This document shows, one piece after another, positions 22,666 to 34,331 of a stretch of DNA of 55,188 nt. The translations under genes and the position numbers were made by a program. Location: NCBI GenBank assembly GCA_048213135.1, contig PS015178.1, forward strand, positions 1-55,188, given 5' to 3'. The notes under the pieces were generated by a model that had not been told where the DNA came from, ran no database searches, and saw only the letters and a list, made by a program, of their open reading frames with translations. The DNA comes from Reclinomonas americana ATCC 50394. Taxonomy: Eukaryota > Jakobida > Jakobea > Jakobida. Position 1 is the first letter of the stretch, and each line of letters begins with the position of its first letter.

Positions 22666-23650
22666 TCACTCGCTCTCGTTGAGTCGCCGGACCAACTGCG
22701 CACTCGTATCAGCACGAGAAGCAAGCTTTCCCTCGGCGAGCAGCAGTGAGAACGCAACTTCGGCGAGGATTGTCGGTGCCGTGTCGAGCGTGTCGGCAAT
22801 GTTCCCGAGCCTCTCGCGCATTGTCGTCAGCTCGTTTGATGATCTCTCGTAGTCCTCCGTGAACTGCACATGGAATGGGGCAAGCGATCTGAGCATCGGC
22901 TCCTTCCCATCGCAGACACCCAAGTTGTACCTGTCGCAACATGGCCTGCAGATCGTCGCGTTCTCGTCGCTTCTCCAGATACCTCTTGGCCTGCACGATC
23001 TCAGCCGGCGGCAACTCGCATGTCATTATGCTGTGCGCAGATGGATGAGAGAGAGAGCGGAGACAAGTCGTCGACAAGGGACGGAACTTGGGTCCGTCTG
23101 TCATCGCGTCGAGCATGTTGAGCTTTGTGAAGACGTCGTGCTCTTCCATGATCGTGTCCAGCTCCGTCTGCGCCACACTCATCAGTCCACGACCCTCGCT
23201 CCTTCACACACACTCGTCGACGTCGACAATGAAACGCACTGTGGCATGACTTCTGATCTGTTGTGCAAACTGTGAATGCACGTCGAACATGAGCTCCTGC
23301 TGTGCCGGTGTCAAGTCGTCTTCCGCCTGTGCTCTCTTGTGCCCTGCCCGAATACACACACACACAGTCAATCATCATCGCATCGAGGTCGTCCTTGACT
23401 GTCACTCACCCACTCGCGCACATCTCGCCAAGATCTCGTCCTTATCCAACGACGGATCACGATAACACGTGCTGAGAATGGCCTCTCGCTGCGTCTCGCC
23501 CTTTGGCATCAACACCTCCGCCCCGCCCATCATATAGTCCAACGCGCGTTGGAACGCCGCTCGCAACGCGCGTGATCGTGGACCCAGATGCGTCCCACTG
23601 GTGCTGACAGTGCTGCCGACGGCCGCCTCCTCGTCTGCGGCGCTGGCCAT
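22666..23650 (-). CDS. Coiled-coil protein, NNF1/PMF1-like (MIND complex?)
   Basis: Exons 23410-23650, 23240-23343, 23088-23167, 22931-23030, 22759-22863, 22666-22695, about 218 residues. A Ser/Thr/Ala leader is followed by SRALRAAFQRALDYMM and DLTPAQQELMFDVHSQFAQQI. Then come ELDTIMEEHDVFTKLNMLDAM, ELPPAEIVQAKRYLEKRRER and a C-terminal helix ending LVRRLNESE. The order (R..F..AL helix, a Q-rich helix ending in an acidic LN.LD segment, a PP.xI turn, then a long coiled coil) recalls NNF1/PMF1, partner of MIS12. The match is weak and from memory. Donors include GTTCCGTC (23087) and GTTGCGTT (22758); the last intron is 63 nt without stop, so retention would also be readable. Confidence 0.5.
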
Positions 23651-23799
23651 TTCTGCTGTCTTCGCTCACACCGCGCGCGAATTGGATTTTCACAACGGTC
23701 AAATAGATTTCGAAGCGAGCGTGGAGCAAAGAGGCACGTTCTCTCTTACACACACTCTCGTCTGTGTGCTCACCCCACTCACACAGGAGACAGAGGCGA

Positions 23800-23964
23800 A
23801 TGGATCTTCAAGTGTCAACATTGACCACGGTGGAGGAGTACTTGTGGCAACTGCACGCACAGCTGGCGTCGCGAGTGCAGGAGGCGGTGCAGGGAGGAGT
23901 GGAGCGGTTGCAGCAGGAGAGTGAGGCCAAGAAGCGCGAACTCCTCGCCATGTGCGATGAATGA
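23800..23964 (+). CDS. Small helical ORF, unknown
   Basis: A 54-codon ORF, MDLQVSTLTTVEEYLW then QLASRVQEAVQGGVERLQQE, predicted to be one amphipathic helix or coiled coil, ending LLAMCDE and TGA. An acceptor-like CACACAG precedes the Met by 13 nt, so it may be the terminal exon of a slightly longer gene starting between 23651 and 23787. It is divergent from the NNF1-like gene. Family not recognised. Confidence 0.4.
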   Translation: MDLQVSTLTTVEEYLWQLHAQLASRVQEAVQGGVERLQQESEAKKRELLAMCDE

Positions 23965-24136
23965 CACAGCGACACCCTCCCAGTGTACAGCAGTAGTTTG
24001 AAAGAGTACTTTAATCTCAATGCGCCCTCTTCCGTGCACGCGTCTTTTTCCGTCGCTGTTCTTGCTGCACCTCCGTGGCCATCTCAGTGAGGTGTGCAGC
24101 GGGCATTCAGGTGGTCAGCACTCCGCGCCGTCTTCA

Positions 24137-25907
24137 TCACGTCACGACTGCCTCTGCGGAGATGGCCACCACAGCTCCGCTGGAGGTGCCGGCGGCGATG
24201 CATGTGCCTGAGTGTGCATGCGTGCGTGTGAGGGAACAGGTGAGAGGGAGGGAGGGAGGACAGGGATGGGGGACCTGAGCTGTCGACCGCCACGGCACAG
24301 ATGGAGTACGAGGTGACTTCCGGATCGACGTGGGGCGGGTAGGCGTCGTCGCCACTCTGCGACAAGGTGACTGGTGCTGGCGACGGCGTCGGACCAGTCT
24401 GTGACACAGCGCGCCGTTGCAGCTGGCGCACCACGGACTCGGTTTCGGAGAAGGGCGAGTGCGACAGCCAGAGGTTGACACGCCCCGCCGCAGTGCCACA
24501 GGCCACATGTCTGTGTCATGAGAAGGAGTCAGGAGGCGGGCGTAACATTGGAGAGCTATGCCGTGTGCTCTGCGCACTCCCACCTGTCGTGGTGAAAGAC
24601 CACAGGTCGGCAGCCCTGCGGCACCGTCGCGTTGTCCAACAGCGTGCTCGTGTTCTGCACCAGCGTGCGTTGGTTACACACACACACCCCAGCAAGACGA
24701 CGAGGGCCAACAAAAACACCTTGCACGACAGCAAATCCCACACTCGCAAGGTGCGATCGCCGGCCTCGGTCACCAGCGAGGTGCCGTCCGTCATGCACGT
24801 CACCGAGCGAACCTGGAGTTCCGTGAGTGAGCCACGAAATAGAAGGCTGGCATTGTGAGCACACGCTCTCTACTCACCGACTCGGCGTCGTGCAGCGGCT
24901 GCTGCCCCGTGCGCCCACTCGATCGGCCCTGCCGACGGCTGGCCACGGCCAGTTGGTGGACCGGCTCCGCTCCAGCCCGCACATCATACGTCATGATGTG
25001 GCCACCACACGCCGTGTGCAGGGCGTACGGGCACCACGACTCTGGCAGCGCCAGCGACGTGGTCTCGGCCGACAACGAAGGCCGGAAGACTTGCAACTGT
25101 TGCCTCGTTTGCACGTCCCAGTGACTGCACTTGGATCGGTCAGCGGCTGAGATGCAAAGGAGAGCGCGTGCTCGTCGACGCAACATTAATTGCCTGTCAC
25201 CACCGCATGATACACACACCGCCAGATCGCTGCTGGCCACGCAGTCGCCAACATACGACGTGTGGCCGGCCAACCGCACCACCGGCTTTGTCAGTGCCTC
25301 CTGCACGCACAGAAGAACCCACTCAGCTCGACTTCTCTGACGCGAGGCAGGCATTCTCTTGCGCACCTCATTCGCACTGGCGATATCCCACATGAGCACC
25401 GTGCCTGACGAGGAGGAGAGTGAGAACGATGAACACACATGCGCGAGATCTGTTGATGCGATTCTCCTCACCATCCGCACAAGCTGCAACCAACCGCGAC
25501 GAGCTCCCTCCACATGTGCGCAGACTGCACTCGCCACAGTCACTCTCACAGTCCCCACTCGAGAGCACGCACGCGCTGCGCACACACACCTGTACACAGA
25601 CGACCCCAGAGTCGCTCTCCTGTGCTCCGCAATGTTGTGCGCGGCCACCAACTGCCACGCATCGCCACTCACCAGTGGCGCGCGCATCAACCGCACAGTG
25701 CCGCCAAAGTCAGCCACAGCCAGCAGCTCGTGTCCATCCAGTGCTGCCGCAGTGCTTGTGATCAGTCACATGTTGACAGAGAGAACGAGGAGAGCTGACG
25801 CAACAGCGACAGAAGCACATGCTGGTGACGGCATCGACGCTGCTATCATCCACACGCACCACACGTGAGCGTGCGAGTCGATCGCACACCAACTCGGCGG
25901 CGCTCAT
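24137..25907 (-). CDS. WD40-repeat protein
   Basis: Begins MSAAELVCDRLARSR at 25907. First exon 25805-25907, second from 25743, final stop at 24137. Blades recognised are LLAVADFGGTVRLMR, GTVLMWDIAS, GHTSYVGDC, GGDRQLIHWDVQTRQ, CGGHIMTYDVRAG, AGDRTLRVWDLLS and VACGTAAGRVNLW, ending GTSSGAVVAIS. That is enough for a seven-bladed propeller of roughly 420 residues. Introns beginning GTTGCGTC at 25804 and 25184 both interrupt WD motifs: removing the one at 25184 creates RQLIHWD, the expected strand d. The stretch between about 25650 and 25410 has an unresolved intron. Function beyond scaffold/adaptor is not indicated. Confidence 0.8.
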
Positions 25908-25965
25908 CACGTTTGCAGTTCGGTGCGCGGGAAAAGCTGTCAAAACCCGACAACTCATTCCGCGG
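25908..25965. promoter_or_regulatory. 58-bp divergent intergenic (bidirectional promoter)
   Basis: The start codons of the WD40 gene (minus, 25907) and the helical-protein gene (plus, 25966) are separated by only 58 bp, so both 5' UTRs and core promoters must overlap each other or the opposite gene. No TATA box is seen. Confidence 0.6.
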
Positions 25966-27530
25966 ATGAGCAGCGAGGCGGCTGCAGCTGGTGCTGCTGC
26001 TGTGCTGCATGCGCCGCCATTACGGGAGCAGGAGGAAGAAGAGGAGGACTTGGCTCGCGATGTGCAACTCGTGCAGCAGGCCGCCGTGCTGCAATTGAAG
26101 GAGCGACTCGGCGATGCGCGTGTGCGTGTCAGAACAGCGGTGGTTCGTGGGCGTGGAAGAGGGGGCGAGAACGGTAGGCAAGCGATCCCAACACAAGAGT
26201 TGCCGCGCGCACAGACGCAGGTGCAGCAGCAGACCGATGCCATGTTGGCCGGTGTGGCTCCGCAGCTGGAGGCGCTGGGGCATGTGATCGAGCATGCGGA
26301 GGGTGCGGAGGTGCAGGAAAAGTTGCAGGAGTTCATGGCGCGAGTGAATGAGCAGTCGGCGGCGCTCCTGCATCGGCTGGAACCGCTGTCGGACGTCGTC
26401 AATGAGGCACTGCAGGATGCGATGGCGACAGAGGGCACGGCGGCGGTGGCGGCGACCGAGGAGCTGGGCGATTCGGTGACTGGCTTTGTGGAACGGGCGC
26501 GGCTGCAGGTGCGTGTGGCCACCGACAAGCTGCACGAGATGCGAGCGCGAACCGAGGCACTGGTGCGATCGCTCGCTGAGCGCGTCGGGGAGGAGCGAGT
26601 GGTGCTGCAGCAGCGGTTTCAAGAGGTTTTTCTTTTGCTGTGTTCGTGGTAGAAAGCGAGCAGTGTCTGAAGAGAGCAACAGGCACAGGCTACAGTGATG
26701 CACGCGGTTCGTGTGGCTGCCGAGGCCACGCGCACCTCGTGTGCCATCATCGCCAGCGAGTTGCAAGCTCGGTACCAGGCCGTGAAGAGTGCTCTCGGCA
26801 AGCATCTGGCCGGCATTGTGGCGCTCGATGTGTCGTTGGATCGGAAAGGTACAGTGATCTTGCGCTCCGTCGCCAGAGTGGAACTGCGCACTGATGAAAC
26901 AAGTCGGCAGTGTTTGATTACACGGTCGAGTATGGTGTATCGACGCTGAAGGCATGCGTGTGGTTCGTTACTCGCCTTTCCCGTGTTATGGATGCCGCGT
27001 CTCACTCATCGACAATCGCAGGGCCTACGCCTGTGCCATCTGGTGTGAAAACTCGCGCGTGTCTCGCCAGCTGTCAGTCGAATTCTTATCGCCGTGTGGC
27101 GCACCGCCAGCACGTGCTGTCTCTCGTGCATCTGCTTTCGATACAGGAAACGCAAACTAAAGGCGCTGATTCTCACGAGGGGCTGTGGACTCACCCTGAA
27201 GGCCATGCGCAAGGATGGCACTGTGGACGAGTACCGGCTTGGCGACATTGTTGGCGAGTAGTTGCCTGGTGTCACCCTGCCCGTGAATCCCTCCCTCACG
27301 TGGACTGCGATTCCACAGATATTGCGTCGGCCACCGCCAAGGCACTGAATGCACCCGGTGTTGTGGACGCAGCACGAAGGGTGTACGCCGTCGGCGTTTC
27401 GGCGCGTACACGGGTGGCGATGCGAGGCAACCGCGCTGGACGAGCTGCGGCTGCAGCAGCGGCGGCCTCCGGCACCGAAGCCGCACAGCAGGTGATGGGC
27501 GACGTGGAGAGCGGTGGTGGCATCACATGA
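25966..27530 (+). CDS. Alanine/glutamine-rich helical protein, unknown
   Basis: Exon 1 (25966-26625) encodes MSSEAAAAGAAAVLH followed by amphipathic helices rich in E, Q, V and R (LQEFMARVNEQSAALL, VNEALQDAM, LRARTEALV-like). Exon 2 (about 26689-26848) continues VMHAVRVAAEATRTS and ELQARYQAVKSALG. Downstream pieces LKAMRKDGTVDEYRLGDIVG (about 27205-27258) and VVDAARRVYAVGVSARTR (about 27361-27414) fit the same gene, ending GGGIT and TGA at 27528-27530. Splicing between 26848 and 27200 is unresolved. Long amphipathic helices could coat lipid droplets or form a coiled coil, but nothing in the sequence decides. Confidence 0.5.
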
Positions 27531-27625
27531 GTGTACAAGCAGAAAGACTTTGTGTTCACAATTCAACAGAAAACAAGCAAAACAAGAGAAAGAGAAAGGA
27601 GAACCGTACACCCCAGCGTGCATCC

Positions 27626-29610
27626 TCATGTTCGTCGCTGCTGTTGTGGTTGATGGTGCTGCTGTTGGTGATCGTGAGAGCCATGCAGTACGTCCAGCTG
27701 ACGCAGCTCATTCTGCAGCGTGGTAAAATTGGTGTGCGACGCTGCCAGTTCACGAGCGTGCCGCTCCTTGCTCTCCGCCAAGTCGGCCAGCAGGCGCTTG
27801 TTGGTCGCCGTGAGGCTCCTACTCACACCAATGAGCTGCAGGAGAATTTGGGAGACATGCCACGCACGGCCCAACAACGCAACTCATGAGCCTCGCGAAG
27901 CATGGCGACAACTTGCTCACCCAGCCGCTCCTTGTTCCTTCCCGTCTGCTCCATCCCACGTAGTCGCTCATTCTCCGCCCGCAACACCGACAGTTCCTGC
28001 GCTTGCAGCTCCTGCACCACACCATCACATACACAGCATGTCAAGAAAAGTATGCACACTGTTTTCCAACGGGAGACACATCAACGGTTCCACGAAACAG
28101 CAGTCTCCACGGCAGCCCGCAGTTTGCTCTCGGCAGTGGCTGCCGAAATGCGCTCGGCCTCCAGCTGGAACTGCTCGTTTGCTCGTAACCGCTCGTGCTG
28201 CTTGGCAAACTCCTCCGTGGCATCGGCCCTGCCAGCTTGGTACAATCGGCGGAACACACTCTTCACAATCACTGCAGTCTCGTTTGGTCGACGGCAGAGG
28301 CCACAGCAAGGGCGAAGAACGCAATACGCACCACGCAGAGTGCCATTCTCCGACACCGCCGCACCACTGTGTCGATTCTCCTGCACGGCCAACTCAATGG
28401 CCTCCAACAGTTTCGTCTCCAGCTCCGCCACATCGCTCGGCAAGTGCTCATCACTGACACCGACAGAGTGGTGGGCCCACTGCACAGCGGTAGTCGTGAG
28501 TATGATCCTCCTGATGGAGATTCACGCCTCCCGCACCTCATGTAATCTCTTTTGTGGTGTCAGTGTACTCAGTGGCGCAGAAGCAGAGGCAGTGGTGCCA
28601 TCGCCAGCACTCGTGCCGAGCACACGACGTGCACGAGCCGCCGCCTGGCGAATGCCCTGTCGTGAGGATGACAGTCCGTCGTCTTCGTCGCCATCACCGT
28701 CGCTGTCGCTGAGTGCCATCACTGTGTCGGGTGACTGGAACGACATTGCACCACGACCGTCGCTACCAGGTGCACGTCGATCACGCGCCCTCGGCTCCAT
28801 AGTCTCATCTGCTCATGCGTTTGTCGGCGTGAGTTGGCGAACAGGCAGTCGACTTGTCTAAAGCACACACACAAACACACACGCACATCTCCTGCGGTCC
28901 AACTCTGCCAGCCGCCGTTCCGCCTCGAGTGTAAGTGAGCGATCCACAGTGTCGAGCAGTCGCTGGCGACCGCCAGCACCCTCCCCACCGCTCATCCACG
29001 ACGAATCTGGCAACGAAGCACGCCGGTCAACTGCCGCCGACGCAGCTGCCGCCTTGACCTTCTTCAGCTTCTTCCCACCGTTGGCGACTGCGGCCTTCGG
29101 TGGCGGTTCCGCCAGCTCACGCAACCGCGACGCCACTGCAGCCTTTCGCGTTCTTTCCGGCCTCTTTCCACTCTCATCCGCCGACAACGATCGTCGCACG
29201 GCATCGCCACCGACCATGCGCGATGCAAAGGCTGGCACACTCAGTGGCGCCGGCGAGAACAACGTGAACGTATCGCCCTCATCACCGCGACCCCATGCAC
29301 TCGGCTCCAGGCCCGAGATCGACGACACCTCGCCATCATCGTACTCGTCCTCGTCTTCATCGTCGTCATCGTCATCCTCGTCGTCCTCGTCGTCGTCTTC
29401 TGAGGAACGCCATGCCAGTCCCGACTGCTCACCCGAGTCCGACACCTCCTCCCCGTTGCGTGGACGTCGGCGTTCACCAGAGGTCGCACGAGAGGCCTTG
29501 CCACCACCACCACCACCACTGCGCTTCTTCACGCGACCACCGTTCGGTGCAGTCACGCGGCGTTTCGACGAACTGCGTGCGGGCGTTTGAGTGGACAGCA
29601 TCATCATCAT
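27626..29610 (-). CDS. Acidic, disordered N-terminus plus coiled-coil protein, unknown
   Basis: Starts with four methionines (MMMMLSTQTPARSSSKRR). A basic, Gly-rich segment and a very acidic run ([16 protein letters not shown]) follow, then SLTLEAERRLAELDRRR. The donor GTGCGTG at about 28890 leads to the exon ETMEPRARDRR...TPQKRLHE (donor GTGCGGGAGG). Next come WAHHSVGVSDEHL, VKSVFRRLYQAGRADATEEF, ELQAQELSVLRAENERL and SLTATNKRLLADLAESKERH, a long coiled coil. The stop is at 27626. One intron starts GTTGCGTT (27883) and is closed at a GAGTAG acceptor. Upstream in-frame sequence to a Met at 29874 exists, so the true start may lie further 5'. The family is not recognised. Confidence 0.55.
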
Positions 29611-29933
29611 CGCACCAGCCACACACACACACACCCGTACGAGTCGGCGTGCACTGACGGCACCATGACGGTGGAGGTGAGACGTGGTCGTGTGACACCG
29701 TTGCCGTTGGACAGTGTTGTCGTCGCGGTCCCTCCCGTGACTCGCGCGCCCATACGACGTGTCGTGCCGGTGCCACTGAGCATCGAGCGCGAGAGCGGCT
29801 GCGACGCCGACGAACCGCGCTGCATTTCTTTGTTTTTCGCGCGCAAACAAGTCGGACAGGACAGCGAAGGCCATGGATTACTGCTTATTATATGAGGAGG
29901 GAGAGCGACATGCATCATCTCCACAGCTGCCAT
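29611..29933. other. Spacer between coiled-coil gene and EXO1
   Basis: About 320 bp between the start of the coiled-coil gene and the 3' end of EXO1, both on the minus strand. An ORF on each strand crosses it, but I see no splice or family support; it may carry the 5' UTR or a first exon of the downstream gene. Confidence 0.4.
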
Positions 29934-32900
29934 TTACGATCGGGTGTCGTATTCAAACGATGTCAACGAGCGACGTCGCATGAGATTTTTCAGCGGCGCC
30001 TGCTGCTGCGAGTTGTCGGAGCCGGACGGTGCGGGTGCGAGGCGATCGGTGCGGGCCTCATCGGCATCGACATCATCGTCGTTGTCGTAGGGGGTGTCGA
30101 CGGGAGTCGGAGTCGGCGACGGCGAGGTGGGAGTCATGGAGCGGACATCTGGCGACAAGCGTCGGCGCTTGAGCGCCTGCTGCCCGTCTGCATCGTGCGC
30201 CGCATGCATGACATGACGGTCGGCATCGCCCGTTTCGGAGGCATCGGACCGCCGTTTGCGCTCGCGTACCGGCACGTCCGCGGGCGGCGTATCCACCGGA
30301 CTGGGCGACGGCAGCTCGCCTCTGGCTGCGGCGGCGGCTGCGGCTGCTGCTGCTGCTGCGACTGCCGCCGAGGTGCGAAGCACCCGACGACGGCGCAGTA
30401 CCGAGTGCGCGCTCCGACCCTCCTCTACAAACTTGAATGCCTCGAGCCGATCGAGTGAAACCGCAGACTGCAGCGCAGCCGGTGGCGGGGGCGGAGGAGG
30501 AGGAGGAGAAAGAGGCGACTGTGGAGGTGGTAGTGCTGCGCGCGTTGGTGGGGCGGTGGGAGGAGACACGCCGATGGCGCCTCCAAGGCGCCCCCGTCGC
30601 TCCTCCCGGCCCGTCACTGCAATGTTCATCACGTCGGTGGGCGCCAGCGGCGCTCGATGCCGACGATGCTGTGTCTGCGACAAGGACGACGAGGGCGAGG
30701 GTGCTGGTGTCGAGGGCGACGGTGAGGCGGAGCCAAGAACGCCGCCCAGACTGTTTTGCGACAGGTGGCGTCGCGAGGCACTGCTGCCTCGGTCGTCCTC
30801 ATCCTCATCTTCACCGTCGTCGTTATCGCCACCACCGCCCCGAGCATCGCGATCGTTCACCTCCGTGCTGTCGTCTGCAAAGCCTGCTGCCGGCGTCGTC
30901 ACCTCGTCATCGTCAAGCGTCGCCGCAGCCTCTCCATAGTCTTCCAGTGGTGTGCGAGCTTCGGCGACGGCGTCTTGTGCACGGAATGCAAAGCGGGCCA
31001 GCAGCGCACCAATGGGTCGTCGCCTGCCTCGCGACACTGAACCGTCGGCACCACTCGGCGTCGTTGATGGTGAGCGCTCCTCGCCATCGGACAGGGGAGA
31101 CGACTCGCCGAGGCCGGAGGTGGTTCGGCGTGGCAGAGTCAGTCGCATTGCAGCTGTCTCGCTCACGGCCATTGCAGCAGTAGCAGTCGTGGTGGTGGTG
31201 GATGTCGTCGTCGTCGTTGAGGCGGTCGTTGTGAATTCGGCCGCTCGATACGACAATCGCCCCGAGAACAGGTGCGACACGTTGACCAGCGGCGAAGTCG
31301 GCGAGGCGGCCTGCAGCGACGGTTTCTGTTTCTGCCACCAGTGAGTCTCTCTGTGATGGTCGCAGCAAAGCAGATGGATTCCACACCTGCAACGGTCGGT
31401 TCTCATCGTGCTGGAAGAACCGACTGCGTCGTGCAGTGGCCGACTGCGGAGTGGATGCGGTGGTCGGTGTGGAGTCGGCGTCGTCTGCGGAGCAAGTGAG
31501 CGCAAGAGGGAGACAGTGTCTGTCGTACAGAGGAGGAGGGAATGCAGCCGCACCGGAGCCTGGGGTGTCGACACTGAGTGGCGACGGAGGTACAAAGGGT
31601 CGTGAGGCGCCGCTCGGACGACTGACGGCAGCTGTTGATGTAACAGGAGATGGTCAGCAGAGCGAGCGGGGGAAAAGGGGGAAGAGGCGGCAACCGATAA
31701 CAGCAACACCACGCACTCATGTAGTTGAAAATGGTGGAGCCAGCACGGTCGATTGGCAAGCGCAGCGACTTGCGCTCCGCAGGCTGGTCGGCCAGCAAAG
31801 TGGGACTCACCACCGTGGCTACCGACGGACCGGCTCTCCTCTGCAGCGACTTGGAGACTGGCTTGCGCGGCACTGCCACCCACCCACCAGCCTTGTCCAT
31901 CGACGACAAGGTCGGTGGCGACGGTGCTGTCGACGCAGCAGCTGTTGCGCTGGTGGTGGTTGTTGTTGTTGTTGTCGACGTTGGGTCTGAAGGTGCCGCA
32001 TGCGTGGTGCCTCCTAACCTCTCCTCGGCCAACACCCTGCGACTGATTAAGCAAAAGAGGAGAGAGAAAAAGAGAGGGCCACGACACAGGCACTCAACTC
32101 GGCAAACGGCCGCATCGACCGCGGCTCCAACTCGCCACACACGAGTGCGACCGCCGTCTCCTTGTCCAGCATTTCACCGACAAACTCCAAGTCGTCGGTG
32201 CCCAGCAAGCTCTCGTCTGGCTCCGAGAAGTGACACAAGCGCTTGGCTATGGGATCAAAGACCACCTGATAGCGAAACACCAACTCTGCGCGACGGAATT
32301 CGTCGGCGTACTCTCGTGGCACGGTGATGCGGTGGTCGAATTGCAGTCGCGACAGCACACGGTCCACCTCGCGGTACTGCTGCACCATCTGGTGTGCCTT
32401 CTTGATGCCCACATTGTGAATGTTGGGCAGGTAGTCGCACCCACAAAAGATGCACAGACGAGTGATCATGTCGGGGGTAAACGACGCAAATGACAGCTGC
32501 TGGTTGGCGCCAAGCATCTGCCACCAACAACGTGAGTCGCCTCTCTCCTCGATCTCCTCTCAGGCACACACACAGAGCGAGTGCAGCGTGCCTTGTACTT
32601 GAGCTCCTGCGCCTCGCCATCATTGTTCATCTTGAAGAGGATGCGCCGGCACTGGTACGCCACCAAATCACTGTCTTCGGTGATCACAGCCTCCACATAG
32701 TCCGTGTTGCACAGGTACGCCAGCTGCGCATCGGCCTCATACGGCGCCACCATGAACTCCACACCCTCAGCACGCAGCGCCTGCTGGAACGCATACGTCA
32801 TGCCCGCCGTGACCTCAATGCCCTTGCGGAAGCACTCGTTCGCCTGCCCAGCAGCAGCACACACATTCACGACAAGTCCTTGTGCGGCGGCAATCATGAC

Positions 32901-33398
32901 ACGCGCGCGTAACTTCCTGCGCACGTCCCTCGCGCAGCAGTGCCAGTCCGCGCTCTCGTCCTTCCTTGCGCGACTTGTTGCGTCCCTCGTTGGTGCCGCG
33001 CTTGGCTGGCAGTGGGCGCCCATCAAACACGATCACTGGCACCACATTGTGATGCCGCAAGAGACCAACCATGCGCATGCAGTATGCCAGGTATCTGTGT
33101 GAGTGTGTGAGTGTGTGTGTGAGAGTAGAGGGGGGAGTGGTGGAGGTGAAACTTGGTGGACGGCATGTTGAGGCACAGTTCGCGCGCGCAGGCATATGCG
33201 CCCCTGTGCAGCCACGCTGACGCATCCACGGCCACCTGTGCGTGTGCGCACACATGCGAATGAGCGACAGTGTGTGTGTGTGAGAGAGAGAGCGCAAACA
33301 CACACACAACACGCGCTCACCTTCTTGCCTGCGTACTTGGAGACGTGCACAGTGACAAGGCATGACTTGAGGTGCGTGAGGAGGTTGGATATTCCCAT
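29934..33398 (-). CDS. EXO1: Exonuclease 1 (EXO1)
   Basis: Exons 33321-33398, 33153-33235, 32914-33094, 32592-32843, 32099-32517, 31717-32042, then two to three C-terminal exons to 29934. The N-nuclease region has MGISNLLTHLKS, VAVDASAWLHRGAY and VIVFDGRPLPAKRGTN. The I-nuclease region has VAPYEADAQLAYL and VITEDSDLVAYQC. The helix-hairpin-helix region has GCDYLPNIHNVGIKKAH. The acidic residues binding the two metals are present (D in VDAS, D in VFDG, E and D in APYEADAQ, EDSD). EXO1 is a 5'-3' exonuclease and flap nuclease of mismatch repair and double-strand-break resection. After the core comes a long disordered Ser/Pro/Ala/acidic tail (about 650 residues) with KRRR and poly-Ala. The intron at 32591 must start with GC. 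Donors GTTTCAC, GTTACGC and GTTGAGT also occur. Confidence 0.95.
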
Positions 33399-34331
33399 GA
33401 CGCGGGAGAGTGGTCGTTGTGTAGACCACGCACTCGCGCGCGAGTTGCAACTGTGAGCGCAGCGCTTGTGTAAACCACGCGCAGGAGGGGTTTGCGATGG
33501 CAATGCCGGGCAAACCGGCACGTCATCGCTGCGCATTTGTCCCGCCCATCATTTCGTTGTTTTTTTCGACGGAGCATATGTTGCGTGTCTGTGTGGCTCT
33601 GTGTCGGTGTGGAAGAGTGCATGTGCGCGTGTGAAGAAGGAGAGCAGAGAAACGATTGTGCTTTGTGAGTTTGGTGCACATCAGAAGAAAACACGTGTGC
33701 GCATGGCTTGTGTCTGTGTGCCATAGTGCACCACAGCAGCAGAGGTGGATGTTGAGGACAGCGAGCAGGGGAGAAAGAATGCATGTGGGGCATGGTGTAC
33801 ATGTCGTAGACATGCATGTGCATGCCCACGCACTCGCTCACTCACTCACCTCCCNNNNNNNNNNNNNNNNNNNNNNNNNNNNNNNNNNNNNNNNNNNNNN
33901 NNNNNNNNNNNNNNNNNNNNNNNNNNNNNNNNNNNNNNNNNNNNNNNNNNNNNNNNNNNNNNNNNNNNNNNNNNNNNNNNNNNNNNNNNNNNNNNNNNNN
34001 NNNNNNNNNNNNNNNNNNNNNNNNNNNNNNNNNNNNNNNNNNNNNNNNNNNNNNNNNNNNNNNNNNNNNNNNNNNNNNNNNNNNNNNNNNNNNNNNNNNN
34101 NNNNNNNNNNNNNNNNNNNNNNNNNNNNNNNNNNNNNNNNNNNNNNNNNNNNNNNNNNNNNNNNNNNNNNNNNNNNNNNNNNNNNNNNNNNNNNNNNNNN
34201 NNNNNNNNNNNNNNNNNNNNNNNNNNNNNNNNNNNNNNNNNNNNNNNNNNNNNNNNNNNNNNNNNNNNNNNNNNNNNNNNNNNNNNNNNNNNNNNNNNNN
34301 NNNNNNNNTGTCTCCACCACACACAGACCCA
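33399..34331. other. Divergent intergenic region with N gap
   Basis: Lies between the start codons of EXO1 (minus) and RPS2 (plus), with a gap at 33855-34308. It is CA/GT-rich; no exon could be supported. The RPS2 promoter and any leader intron probably lie in the gap. Confidence 0.6.

Noticed and set aside
28949-29590. Plus-strand ORF with a poly-Ser stretch
   Set aside because: It is the antisense of the acidic Asp/Glu run of the minus-strand coiled-coil gene.
30256-31183. Long plus-strand ORFs across the EXO1 tail
   Set aside because: Shadows of the GC-rich, Ser/Pro/Ala-coding minus-strand exon; no start context or splice support.
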